DNA of 64,000 bases from Lentisphaeria bacterium (GTDB lineage Bacteria; Verrucomicrobiota; Lentisphaeria; Victivallales; Victivallaceae). This document shows positions 27,971 to 36,222 of this stretch, piece after piece. The notes under the pieces were generated by a model. The model saw only the letters and a program-made list of their open reading frames with translations, was not told the origin of the DNA and searched no databases. Position 1 is the first letter of the stretch. Each line of letters begins with the position of its first letter. Made by a program: the position numbers and the translations under genes. Location of the stretch: NCBI GenBank assembly GCA_900768515.1, contig CAAGDG010000182.1, forward strand, positions 1 to 64,000. The letters run 5' to 3'.

Positions 27971-29722
27971 ATGACACAGCAGGGAATCGAATGGTTCCGC
28001 AACGCCCGGTTCGGCATGTTTCTGCACTGGGGACTGTACGCGCTCCCCGGCGGCCGCTGGAAAGGGGAAACTATGGACTACATCGGAGAGTGGATCCAGT
28101 CCCGTTTCCGGATTCCGAACCGGGAGTATGCGGAATTGGCGAAGCGCTTCAATCCGGCCGGGTTCGACGCCGCCGAGTGGATCCGGCTGGCAAAGGCCGC
28201 GGGAATCCGGTACATCGTCTACACCGCCAAGCATCACGACGGCTTCGCGATGTACCATTCCAAGGTCAGCGCCTTCAACATCACCGACGCCACGCCGTTC
28301 GGCCGGGACCCGCTGCGCGAACTGGCCGACGCCTGCCGGGAACAGCAGGTCGGCCTCGGCATCTACTACTCCCACCACCTCGACTGGCATGAACCGGACG
28401 GCGGCGACCCCTCCCCCGCCTGCGGGAAAAACCGTGACGGCATGTCCTGGGGAAACGACTGGGATTTTCCCGACCGGAAGGCCAAGAACTTCGACCGCTA
28501 CTTCGAGGGGAAGGCGCTCCCCCAGATCACCGAACTGCTGACCGGATACGGTCCGGTCGCCGAACTCTGGTGCGACTGTCCCCTGGACATGGACCGGAAG
28601 TACAGCGAAAAGCTCCGCGCCCTGGTCAAACAGCTCCAGCCGGAGTGCATGATCAACAGCAGGATCGGAAACGGCTGCGGCGATTTTGAATCCCTCGGCG
28701 ACAACCAGATCATGCTCGGCCGTGCCGCTCTTCCGGCGGAGAGTCCGATCACGCTCAACGACACCTGGGGTTTCAAATACGACGACCACAACTGGAAATC
28801 CCCGGAATTCGTGGCGCGCCGCCTCGCCTCCCTCGCCGACCGCAATGCGAACTGCCTGCTCAACATCGGCCCCGGTCCCGACGGACGTTTTCCGGACGGG
28901 GCGGTCGCGGTGCTGAAAGCGCTGGCCCCCTGGCACCGGGAGACCGCCGGCATGATCTCGGGCAGCACCCCCAATCCCTTCCCGCAGGAACTTCCCTGGG
29001 GCTACTGCACCGCGACCGGGAACCGGCTGAACCTCTTCATCCGCGACTGGACCACCCCGCTGCGGCTGAACGGCATCCGCAACCGGGTGACGGCGGCGAG
29101 CGTCCCCTTCCGGCAGGAGGGGGACTCCGTGATCCTGGAACTGCCCGCCCGGCAACCGGAATCGCTCCTGCCGGCGGTGACGGTGACCCTCGACGGCCCT
29201 CCCCGGATCGATTCCAGGCTGATGCCGCAGAATGGAACGTTGAACCTCGCACCCGGAACCGGCCGGCTGATTCATGGCAACGGCAGCGCCGACGGCGTCT
29301 CCGCCGCCGCCCAGCGCGACGAAGCCGGAGAAGCGACCTTGCAGACTCAGCACAGTCTTCCCGTGCGCGACGGCACCCTGGCCCAGTGGCACAATCCGGA
29401 CGACGCGATCGAATGGGAGGTCGTTTTCCCGGAGGGCGGAAGTTACCGGGTTGAAGTGGAAACCGTCCAGCGCCTCCACTCCCATCCCTGGATCGGCGGA
29501 CGACGGGTCGAACTGTGCTGGAACGACAACCGGATCGAGGCGGAACTCCGCTGCGACCGGATCACCGATCCCGGCAGCTACCACCCGGCCGCAGCCAGTG
29601 AAATCGGAACGATTCAGGCCGCCGCCGGCGACACCGGAATCCTCCGGCTGCGGACGACGGCATTGACCGATCCCGCAGCGGGCGACATGAATCTGGTCGG
29701 AGTCTGGCTGACCCGGATCTGA
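27971..29722 (+). CDS. Alpha-L-fucosidase, GH29 family
   Basis: This 583-residue enzyme removes terminal alpha-L-fucose from glycans. GH29 features include RFGMFLHWGLYALPGG at the N-terminus, FDAAEWIRLAKAAGIRYIVY, TAKHHDGFAMYHSK, GIYYSHHLDWHEPDGGD, and VAELWCDCPLDMDRKY with the nucleophile Asp following ELWC. A later block, LLNIGPGPDGRFPD, is also typical. The C-terminal ~230 residues contain beta-sandwich text (WHNPDDAIEWEVVFPEGG) as in fucosidases with a carbohydrate-binding-like domain. No signal peptide is visible, so it may act in the cytoplasm on imported oligosaccharides. AGGGAGAAG gives a good ribosome site just after the terminator hairpin. The GH13 gene follows after 43 bases. Confidence 0.92.
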   Translation: MTQQGIEWFRNARFGMFLHWGLYALPGGRWKGETMDYIGEWIQSRFRIPNREYAELAKRFNPAGFDAAEWIRLAKAAGIRYIVYTAKHHDGFAMYHSKVSAFNITDATPFGRDPLRELADACREQQVGLGIYYSHHLDWHEPDGGDPSPACGKNRDGMSWGNDWDFPDRKAKNFDRYFEGKALPQITELLTGYGPVAELWCDCPLDMDRKYSEKLRALVKQLQPECMINSRIGNGCGDFESLGDNQIMLGRAALPAESPITLNDTWGFKYDDHNWKSPEFVARRLASLADRNANCLLNIGPGPDGRFPDGAVAVLKALAPWHRETAGMISGSTPNPFPQELPWGYCTATGNRLNLFIRDWTTPLRLNGIRNRVTAASVPFRQEGDSVILELPARQPESLLPAVTVTLDGPPRIDSRLMPQNGTLNLAPGTGRLIHGNGSADGVSAAAQRDEAGEATLQTQHSLPVRDGTLAQWHNPDDAIEWEVVFPEGGSYRVEVETVQRLHSHPWIGGRRVELCWNDNRIEAELRCDRITDPGSYHPAAASEIGTIQAAAGDTGILRLRTTALTDPAAGDMNLVGVWLTRI

Positions 29723-29765
29723 AACCGGAACGGCTGCAAATCGAAATCGAAAAAAGGAGAACATC

Positions 29766-31094
29766 ATGACGAAAGGCAGAGCAAAAACGCCTCCGGAATT
29801 TTTGAAGAATTCGGTGATCTACCAGATCAATCTGCGGGCCTTCACGCCGGGCGGGACGCTGCGGTCGGCGGAGCGGCTGCTGCCGCACATCGCCTCCCTC
29901 GGGGCGGATCTGGTCTATCTTTGTCCGATCTTTCTGGCCGATGACGATCCGCGCGAAGAGTTCTGGAGCGACCGGCAGAAACGCTCCGGCAGCGGGAATC
30001 CGCAGAATATGTACCGAATGAAGGACTATTACGCCGTGGACCCGGAATACGGGACGGACGCCGATTTGAAGTCCTTCGTCCGGACCGCGCACGAAAACGG
30101 CCTGCGTGTGCTGCTCGACCTCGTCTACTACCACTGCGGTCCGACGGCGGTGTTTCTCGCCGAACATCCCGATTTTGTCGTCCGCGGCGAGGATGGCGGC
30201 GCCCGGAACGGCCACTGGAATTTCCCCGAACTGAACTTCCGCTCCCCCGCGCTCCGGGAATACCTCTGGCGCAACATGGAGTACTTCATCCGGGAGTTTG
30301 ACATCGACGGCTACCGGTGCGACGTCTCGGCTTCGGTTCCACTCGACTTCTGGGAGGAGGGACGCCGCCGGATCGACGCGCTCAAACCCGGACTCGTCAT
30401 GCTGGGCGAAAGTTTCGGCGGGGCGCCGGAGGAGCAACGCGCCGCATTCGACATGCAATACTGCTGCTTCCCCCACGTCACCGCCGACGTGCTGACCGGC
30501 AGAAAACCGGCTTCCGCCCTCCGCGCGGAACACGAGAAACAGGCCGCAGAAGGACTCTCCGGCGCACGCTTTCTACGCAGCACCGACAACCATGACACCG
30601 CGAACGACCAATATGACAACCGGCTCGAAAAGCAGAATTCCGCCGGAATGGAGGCCGCCCTCGCACTCTGTTTTCTGCTCGACGGCGTTCCTTTCCTCTA
30701 CAATGGACAGGAGATCGCCGACTCCAGACGCCACAGCATTTTCATCAACCGCTTCCACGGCGGCAACGCCGGAATCGACTGGTCGAACGCGGTCACCGCG
30801 GCGGGCAAGGCACGCATGGAGTTCATCCGGCGGATGATCCGGCTGCGGCGGAGCAATCCGGCACTGACCGGGGGGGAAACCGTCTGGCTCGACAACCCCT
30901 GCCCGGACTCCCTGCTGACGTTCCGCCGCGAAGGAGCTGAAGAAACGCTCACCGTCGCCGTAAATCTCGGTTCCACCGGCCGCACGGTTCCGCTGGCCGG
31001 AGGCCCGATTCTCGCAAGCGGCGGAAACGCCTTCCGGTCTTCGGAGGAGTGCGTGGAACTGCCTCCTTACAGCTTTCTTGTCTGCCGCGCCTGA
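29766..31094 (+). CDS. Alpha-amylase family glycosidase (GH13)
   Basis: This 442-residue enzyme has the GH13 barrel and conserved regions. SVIYQINLRAFTPGGTL opens it, region I is VLLDLVYYHCG, and region II is DIDGYRCDVSASV with the nucleophile Asp. Region III is LVMLGESFG with the acid/base Glu, and region IV is RSTDNHDTAND with the transition-state Asp. FLYNGQEIAD and a short beta C-terminal domain follow. It acts on alpha-glucosidic bonds; no signal peptide is seen, so maltodextrin, glycogen or trehalose-type substrates inside the cell are likely. AAAAAAGGAG precedes the start. It is the last gene of the plus-strand run and converges on araA across a long hairpin. Confidence 0.9.
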   Translation: MTKGRAKTPPEFLKNSVIYQINLRAFTPGGTLRSAERLLPHIASLGADLVYLCPIFLADDDPREEFWSDRQKRSGSGNPQNMYRMKDYYAVDPEYGTDADLKSFVRTAHENGLRVLLDLVYYHCGPTAVFLAEHPDFVVRGEDGGARNGHWNFPELNFRSPALREYLWRNMEYFIREFDIDGYRCDVSASVPLDFWEEGRRRIDALKPGLVMLGESFGGAPEEQRAAFDMQYCCFPHVTADVLTGRKPASALRAEHEKQAAEGLSGARFLRSTDNHDTANDQYDNRLEKQNSAGMEAALALCFLLDGVPFLYNGQEIADSRRHSIFINRFHGGNAGIDWSNAVTAAGKARMEFIRRMIRLRRSNPALTGGETVWLDNPCPDSLLTFRREGAEETLTVAVNLGSTGRTVPLAGGPILASGGNAFRSSEECVELPPYSFLVCRA

Positions 31095-31101
31095 AGTGGA
31101 C

Positions 31102-31136
31102 GGCGGTTCCGGAATGCGACACACTCCGGAACCGCC
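31102..31136. terminator. Bidirectional 12-bp hairpin between GH13 and araA
   Basis: GGCGGTTCCGGA and TCCGGAACCGCC pair perfectly across an 11-base loop, in the 48-base gap between convergent genes. No T run is present on either side, but position and stem strength make a two-way terminator likely. Confidence 0.65.
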
Positions 31137-31142
31137 GGAAAA

Positions 31143-32570
31143 TCAATTGATTTCGACCAGTTCAACCCCGGCGATCGCCGCGTAATCGCGCATGAATTCC
31201 GGCGTCAGCGCCGGTGCGTGAATCGAATGGTGTGCGCCGCCCGCCTCGATCCAGCGGCGCGCAGCCTCGGCGAAGTTCGGCCGGGGCACCCAGACGGTCC
31301 GGGCGACCGGAAGCCGCGGCAGCGCCTCATCCGGAGCGACCACATCGACCTCGTTGACGATCAGCCGGAAATGGTCGGCCAGCTCAATCATGCTCGCATT
31401 GAACGCCTCGCAGGGAGCGCAGTCAAACACCAGCCGCGCCGGATCCGCCTTGCCGCCGATCCCGAGCGGATGGACTTCCAGACGCGGTTTCCCCGCCGCG
31501 ATCGACGGACAGACCTCCAGCATGTGCGCACCGAGAATCCGTTCCCGGCCGGGTTCGAGGTGGTAGGTGTAATCCTCCATGAACGAAACGCCGCCCGGCA
31601 GTCCGGCCGCCATGACCTTCATGGTGCGCAGCAGCGCCGCGCTCTTCCAGTCGCCTTCCGCCCCGAAACCGTACCCGTCGGCCATCAGCCGCTGGGAGGC
31701 GAGTCCGGGCAGCTGGTGCATTCCGGTCAGATCCTCGAACGTGGTGGTGAATCCGGAGAAGCCCCCCTCCTCCAGAAATGCGCGAAGTCCGATCTCCTGA
31801 CGCGCCGCCTCGCGGATGGAGTCGAATGCCGCGGGGGAGTCGTCCGGCAGCGTGTAGAGTTCGAGGTACTCCTCCACCAGCGCCTCCGTCTCCGTATCGG
31901 AAACCCGGTCGATGTAACGCGTCAAATCGGAAATGCCGTAGCCGTTGACCTCGTAGCCAAACTGAATCTGCGCGGCGACCTTGTCCCCCTCGGTCACGGC
32001 GACATAGCGCATGTTGTCGCCGATCCGGGCGATCTTCATGGTCTGGGAGTCGGCCCAGGCGGCGGCGGTCCGCGCCCAGACGTCGATCCGGCGCTGCACT
32101 TCAGGGTCGAGGTAGTGGCCGACCACCACCTTGCGGTTCACCTTCATCCGGGTGCAGATGAAGCCGAACTCCCGGTCGCCGTGGGCGGATTGATTCAAAT
32201 TCATGAAGTCCATATCCATCTGCGCCCACGGGATGTCGCGGTTGAACTGCGTGTGCAGATGAAGCAGCGGTTTCCGAAGCGCTTTGAGTCCGTTGATCCA
32301 CATCTTGGCCGGACTGAAGGTGTGCATCCAGACGATCACGCCGGCACACCGTTCATCGGCCTCCGCCCGCTTCAGACAGTCGGTGATCTCCGCGGTGGTC
32401 TTGACGGTTGGACGAAGCACGATCGGAGAAGCGATCCGGCCGGAGTCGTTCAGCGCGTCGACGATCCGCTGCGAATGAGCGGCAACCTCCCGCAGCGCCT
32501 CTTCTCCGTAAAGATGCTGACTGCCGGTCACAAACCAGAACTCGAACTTCTTCAAAAAATCTTGATTCAT
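31143..32570 (-). CDS. araA: L-arabinose isomerase
   Basis: This 475-residue enzyme converts L-arabinose to L-ribulose and needs Mn2+. It has EFWFVTGSQHLYGEEAL at the N-terminus, VIVWMHTFSPAKMWI, LHLHTQFNRDIPW, GFTTTFEDLTGMHQLPGLA, GYGFGAEGDWKSAALLR, MEDYTYHL and LEVHPLGIGGKADPARL, covering the known metal-binding Glu/His positions. It is slightly shorter than the 500-residue E. coli protein. The ATG at 32570 shares bases with the glgB stop (TGATG) and has GGAAGGAG at ideal spacing; a GTG codon lies just before it. Translational coupling to a glycogen-branching gene is unusual. No araB or araD is in the window. Confidence 0.96.
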   Translation of the reverse strand: MNQDFLKKFEFWFVTGSQHLYGEEALREVAAHSQRIVDALNDSGRIASPIVLRPTVKTTAEITDCLKRAEADERCAGVIVWMHTFSPAKMWINGLKALRKPLLHLHTQFNRDIPWAQMDMDFMNLNQSAHGDREFGFICTRMKVNRKVVVGHYLDPEVQRRIDVWARTAAAWADSQTMKIARIGDNMRYVAVTEGDKVAAQIQFGYEVNGYGISDLTRYIDRVSDTETEALVEEYLELYTLPDDSPAAFDSIREAARQEIGLRAFLEEGGFSGFTTTFEDLTGMHQLPGLASQRLMADGYGFGAEGDWKSAALLRTMKVMAAGLPGGVSFMEDYTYHLEPGRERILGAHMLEVCPSIAAGKPRLEVHPLGIGGKADPARLVFDCAPCEAFNASMIELADHFRLIVNEVDVVAPDEALPRLPVARTVWVPRPNFAEAARRWIEAGGAHHSIHAPALTPEFMRDYAAIAGVELVEIN

Positions 32571-34603
32571 CACTTGCTCCTTCCGGGATGATCTTGTTTC
32601 CGAATGCGATTGTGCCGCAGGACCAGCGCGGTCCGGCTCGGCAGATAGAGGCTCAGCATCTCTCCGGAACGTTCCGGAATCGTCCAGTAGACCTGATCCG
32701 GCGTCCGGAGTCCAAAACCGCCGAACCGGGGATCATCCGAATCAAGCAGCGTGCCGTAGCTTCCGCCGGGAACTTCGAAACGGTAGTCCGGAAACGATCC
32801 CGTCGGATGGAAATTGAAACAGAACAGCAAATCGTTCCGCTCAAAAATCAGGATCTTTTTTTCGTCGTCGATCCGAACCGTCTGGCAGCGCGCATCGTAG
32901 AAACCCGCGCCGGAGACAATCTCCAGCATCGCCCGGTCGAAATCGCGCAGGAACCGGTAGCGCAGCGCCGGCTCCTCCGCCAGCGACCACTGCCGCCGGG
33001 CGTGATCGAACGACCAGCCGTTGCCGGAACGGGGAAAATCCACCCACTCCGGGTGACCGAACTCGTTGCCCATGAAATTCAGATAGCCGTTCCCCGCCGC
33101 GGCCGCGGTCGAGAGCCGCGCCAGTTTGTGCAGCGCCACCGCCCGGTCCACCGCCGGATTGGCAGAACCCACGTGCATCGCATCGTACATCGCCGCTCCC
33201 GCCAGCCGGAAGATCGCGGTCTGCCCGCCGACAATCGCCTGATCGTGGCACTCGACGTAACTGATCGACCGTTCGTCCTGCCGCCGGTTGGTCAGTTCGT
33301 GGTAGAGGGTGAACATGTTCCAGTTCTCGTCCGGAAGATCGAAAAGCTTGAACCAGAGATCCGTCACTCCCATCGCCATCCGGTAGTCGAATCCGATCCC
33401 CCCCTCCTCCGCGGCGGCGGCCAGGCCGGGCATGCCGCTGACATCCTCCGCCACGGTGGTCGCATCGGGGCGAACCGTGTGAATCACCCGGTTGGCCAGC
33501 GCAAGGTAGGTCAGCGCATCCGGATCCACCTCGGGACCGAAGTAGTCGCCGTAAGAGGTGAAGCTCTTCCCGAGCCCGTGGTGGAAGTACATCATGCTGG
33601 TCACACCGTCGAACCGGAAGCCGTCCACCCGGTATTCGTCGAGATAGAACCGGCAGTTTGAAAGCAGAAAGTGGAGCACCTCCGGCTTGCCGTAGTCAAA
33701 ACAGAGCGAATCCCAGGCGCGGTGCTCCCCCCGCTCCCCTTCGTGAAAGTAGGTCGAACGGCTGCCGTCGATCCGGGCAATCCCCTCCGCCTCATTCCGA
33801 ACCGCGTGGGAGTGAACCAGGTCAATGATCACCCGCAATCCCAGACCGTGGGCGGCATCAACCAGCGCCTTGAACTCTTCCGGTGTGCCGAACCGCGAGG
33901 CGATCGCAAAAAAGTTGGAGACGTGGTAGCCGAAACTCCCGTAGTACGGATGGTTCATGATCGCCATCAGCTGCACCGTGTTGTAACCGGCGGCGGCAAT
34001 CCGGGGGAGAATCTTCTCCCGGTACTCGCCGAAGGTGCCGACCCGCGGCTCCTCCTGCGCCATTCCGATGTGGGATTCGTAAATCAGCGGCGCTTCCGGC
34101 CGCGGCGGCGGCGCATTCCGGAACCGGTACGGCTTCTCCGGATGCCAGACCACCGCGCTGAAGAGTCCGGTCTCCCGGTCCTGCTCAACCGTCCGGACAT
34201 AGGCGGGAAGCCGAAGCCCCTCCCCGCCCGGCCACTCAACCTGCATCGCATAATGCATGCCGTGCCGCAACGTGTCCTCCGGCAACCGCAGCTCCCAGAC
34301 ACCGTGCGGCAGCCGCGAAAGCCGGAACTCCGCCAGCTTCCGCCAGCCGGAGAAATCGCCGACCAGCGTAATCCGATCCGCATGGGGCGCCCACTCCCGG
34401 AACACCCAGCCGGAACGGTCGGCGTGAAGTCCGAAATATTCGTGTCCGGAAGCGAAATCCGCCAGCGTCATCTTCCCGCCGGTCAGTTTCCGCTCCATCG
34501 CATCGACCGCTTCCCGCCGTCGCCGGAGCGTCTCGCGGAACGGTTCGAGGCAGGGGTCCGCCGTCAGCGGCAGGGGCCGGGTACTTCTCCGGGGAAACGC
34601 CAT
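32570..34603 (-). CDS. glgB: 1,4-alpha-glucan branching enzyme, eukaryotic-like GH13_8 type
   Basis: This 677-residue enzyme introduces alpha-1,6 branches into glycogen. It has an N-terminal CBM48-type domain (GHEYFGLHADRSGWVFREWAPHADRITLVGDFSGW). The catalytic barrel follows: VIIDLVHSHAV, DGFRFDGVTSMMYFHHG with the nucleophile Asp, TTVAEDVSGMPG with the acid/base Glu, and YVECHDQAIVGG with the third acid. The VTSMMYFHHG and SHAVRNEAEG text matches the eukaryotic/GH13_8 class rather than the classical E. coli GlgB (GH13_9). A C-terminal beta domain ends the protein. GGAGGCGG precedes the ATG. Gene order on the transcript is CBM48 protein, glgP, glgA, glgB, araA. Confidence 0.95.
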   Translation of the reverse strand: MAFPRRSTRPLPLTADPCLEPFRETLRRRREAVDAMERKLTGGKMTLADFASGHEYFGLHADRSGWVFREWAPHADRITLVGDFSGWRKLAEFRLSRLPHGVWELRLPEDTLRHGMHYAMQVEWPGGEGLRLPAYVRTVEQDRETGLFSAVVWHPEKPYRFRNAPPPRPEAPLIYESHIGMAQEEPRVGTFGEYREKILPRIAAAGYNTVQLMAIMNHPYYGSFGYHVSNFFAIASRFGTPEEFKALVDAAHGLGLRVIIDLVHSHAVRNEAEGIARIDGSRSTYFHEGERGEHRAWDSLCFDYGKPEVLHFLLSNCRFYLDEYRVDGFRFDGVTSMMYFHHGLGKSFTSYGDYFGPEVDPDALTYLALANRVIHTVRPDATTVAEDVSGMPGLAAAAEEGGIGFDYRMAMGVTDLWFKLFDLPDENWNMFTLYHELTNRRQDERSISYVECHDQAIVGGQTAIFRLAGAAMYDAMHVGSANPAVDRAVALHKLARLSTAAAAGNGYLNFMGNEFGHPEWVDFPRSGNGWSFDHARRQWSLAEEPALRYRFLRDFDRAMLEIVSGAGFYDARCQTVRIDDEKKILIFERNDLLFCFNFHPTGSFPDYRFEVPGGSYGTLLDSDDPRFGGFGLRTPDQVYWTIPERSGEMLSLYLPSRTALVLRHNRIRKQDHPGRSK

Positions 34604-34621
34604 CTTCCGCCTCCAGAAGCC

Positions 34622-36136
34622 TCAGTGCCGCACCAGCGGACGCTCCAGCATGTTTTCGTAGATCTGAATGTACGCCTGCGCGGTCACATCGTGATTGAAC
34701 CGCCGCTTCGCATCCTCCATGATCCGGGCAATCTCCCGGCTTTTGACTTCTGCCGGCATCCGGTAGAACTTCATCGCCTCCCCCATCGCCCAGAGCAGGC
34801 CGTTGGCGTCGTAGGTCTCAAACCGGAAACCGTTGCCGGTGTGGTTGGTCAGATCGAGCGGATCGACCGTATCATGCAGACCGCCGGTATCATGCACAAC
34901 CGGCAGACTCCCGTAATACTGGCAGGTCATCTGCGGCAGACCGCACGGCTCGAAAAGCGACGGCATCAGCACAAAGTCGCTGGCGGCAAATGCCAGGTGC
35001 GACAACCTTTCCTCGAAATCACAGACCGTGACACGATCATAGAAGTCATGAAACGCCACGATGTCGTGAAACACCTTCTGATAGCTGCCGTTGGCCACAA
35101 ACGCGATTTGCAATCCTTCGTCCCAATAACGGTGGACCACTTCATATAGAATGTCCGACAGCAATGAACACCCTTTCTGCACCGGATCCAGGCGGCTCGG
35201 CCAGAAGAAGAGCGGCGCATTCTGATCCACCCTCAGTCCGGTCCGGGACTGAAACGCGATCTTGTTGACTTTCTTGGCCTCGGAGTGGGTCGCCGGACCG
35301 AATTTGATCTCAAGATAGGGGTCGATTTCAGGATTGCTGTCCTCGTCGGGAGAGTTCAGAATGCCGGACGCACAGTGCGCGTAATATTTTCCCGCCATCT
35401 CGTAACGGATATTGTCCGGCACGAAGGAGTGCTTCCCCTCAACCACCTCCCGCAGAAAAGTCGGACTGACCGTGTTGATGAAGTGCGCCGCAAAAATACC
35501 GCTGGCCAGCATATCCACCTGGTTGGTCGAACGGCTCTCCTCATAGTTGTACGGGGGCCGGTCATAATAAAGATACTGCCAGAAGGGGGCGGCGTCGATG
35601 CCGCGATCCTCGATCTTTTCAAGCGTCGCCTTCTGAGTGTGAATATTGTGCACGGTGAACAAGCACGGAATCCCCATCCGCCGGGCGGCGGCGGGGATCA
35701 GTCCGGTCATCCAGTCGTTGCAGTGAATCAGATCCGGCTTCACGCTCGGAATGATGTTGTTGATCACTTCGCGCTGAAAAGCCATCGCCTGCAGAATACT
35801 GTCTTCAGAGTAATTGCTGTAGACAGTGTCCCGATAGTAGAAAATCCGGTCCTCGGCCAGATGAATGCGGCTGTTGTGCAGGTGGTTCATGTAAACCCGC
35901 AATTCGTCGCTGATCAGGTTTCCCACGTCGATGTGGAACATCCGCCGGTAATGCGGCAGCGCCACATGCACATCCGCCCCCTGACGGAACAGCGCTGCAA
36001 CCAGCGAAGCGGAAACATCCGCCAACCCTCCCGCCTTGGCGTGCAAACTGTTGATCATATTCCCCATGCCTTCCGGCAAATAGGTGATTTCCGGCGTCAC
36101 CACCAGAATACGGGGGCTCTTCCTTTTCTTCTGCAT
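34622..36136 (-). CDS. glgA: Glycogen synthase, GT5 family
   Basis: This 504-residue glucosyltransferase elongates alpha-1,4-glucan from a nucleotide sugar. The N-terminal half has RILVVTPEITYLPEG and KAGGLADVSASLVAALF, the KxGGL nucleotide-binding loop, and PDLIHCNDWMTGLIPA. The C-terminal half has LFFWPSRLDPVQKG and DFVLMPSLFEPCGLPQMTCQYYG with the conserved Glu. An insert after the start (PEGMGNMINSLHAKAGG) makes the N-terminus longer than in E. coli GlgA. The start at 36136 has a GAGAGGCG site; an ORF from 36322 would begin inside glgP. It lies 86 bases after glgP and 18 before glgB. Confidence 0.93.
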   Translation of the reverse strand: MQKKRKSPRILVVTPEITYLPEGMGNMINSLHAKAGGLADVSASLVAALFRQGADVHVALPHYRRMFHIDVGNLISDELRVYMNHLHNSRIHLAEDRIFYYRDTVYSNYSEDSILQAMAFQREVINNIIPSVKPDLIHCNDWMTGLIPAAARRMGIPCLFTVHNIHTQKATLEKIEDRGIDAAPFWQYLYYDRPPYNYEESRSTNQVDMLASGIFAAHFINTVSPTFLREVVEGKHSFVPDNIRYEMAGKYYAHCASGILNSPDEDSNPEIDPYLEIKFGPATHSEAKKVNKIAFQSRTGLRVDQNAPLFFWPSRLDPVQKGCSLLSDILYEVVHRYWDEGLQIAFVANGSYQKVFHDIVAFHDFYDRVTVCDFEERLSHLAFAASDFVLMPSLFEPCGLPQMTCQYYGSLPVVHDTGGLHDTVDPLDLTNHTGNGFRFETYDANGLLWAMGEAMKFYRMPAEVKSREIARIMEDAKRRFNHDVTAQAYIQIYENMLERPLVRH

Positions 36137-36222
36137 CGTTCTACGCCTCTCAATTCCCGGGAGAGAACAGCTTCCGCCGTCCCGGCCCTCTCCTGCGACC
36201 GGAACGGCGGTCTGCATATCGC

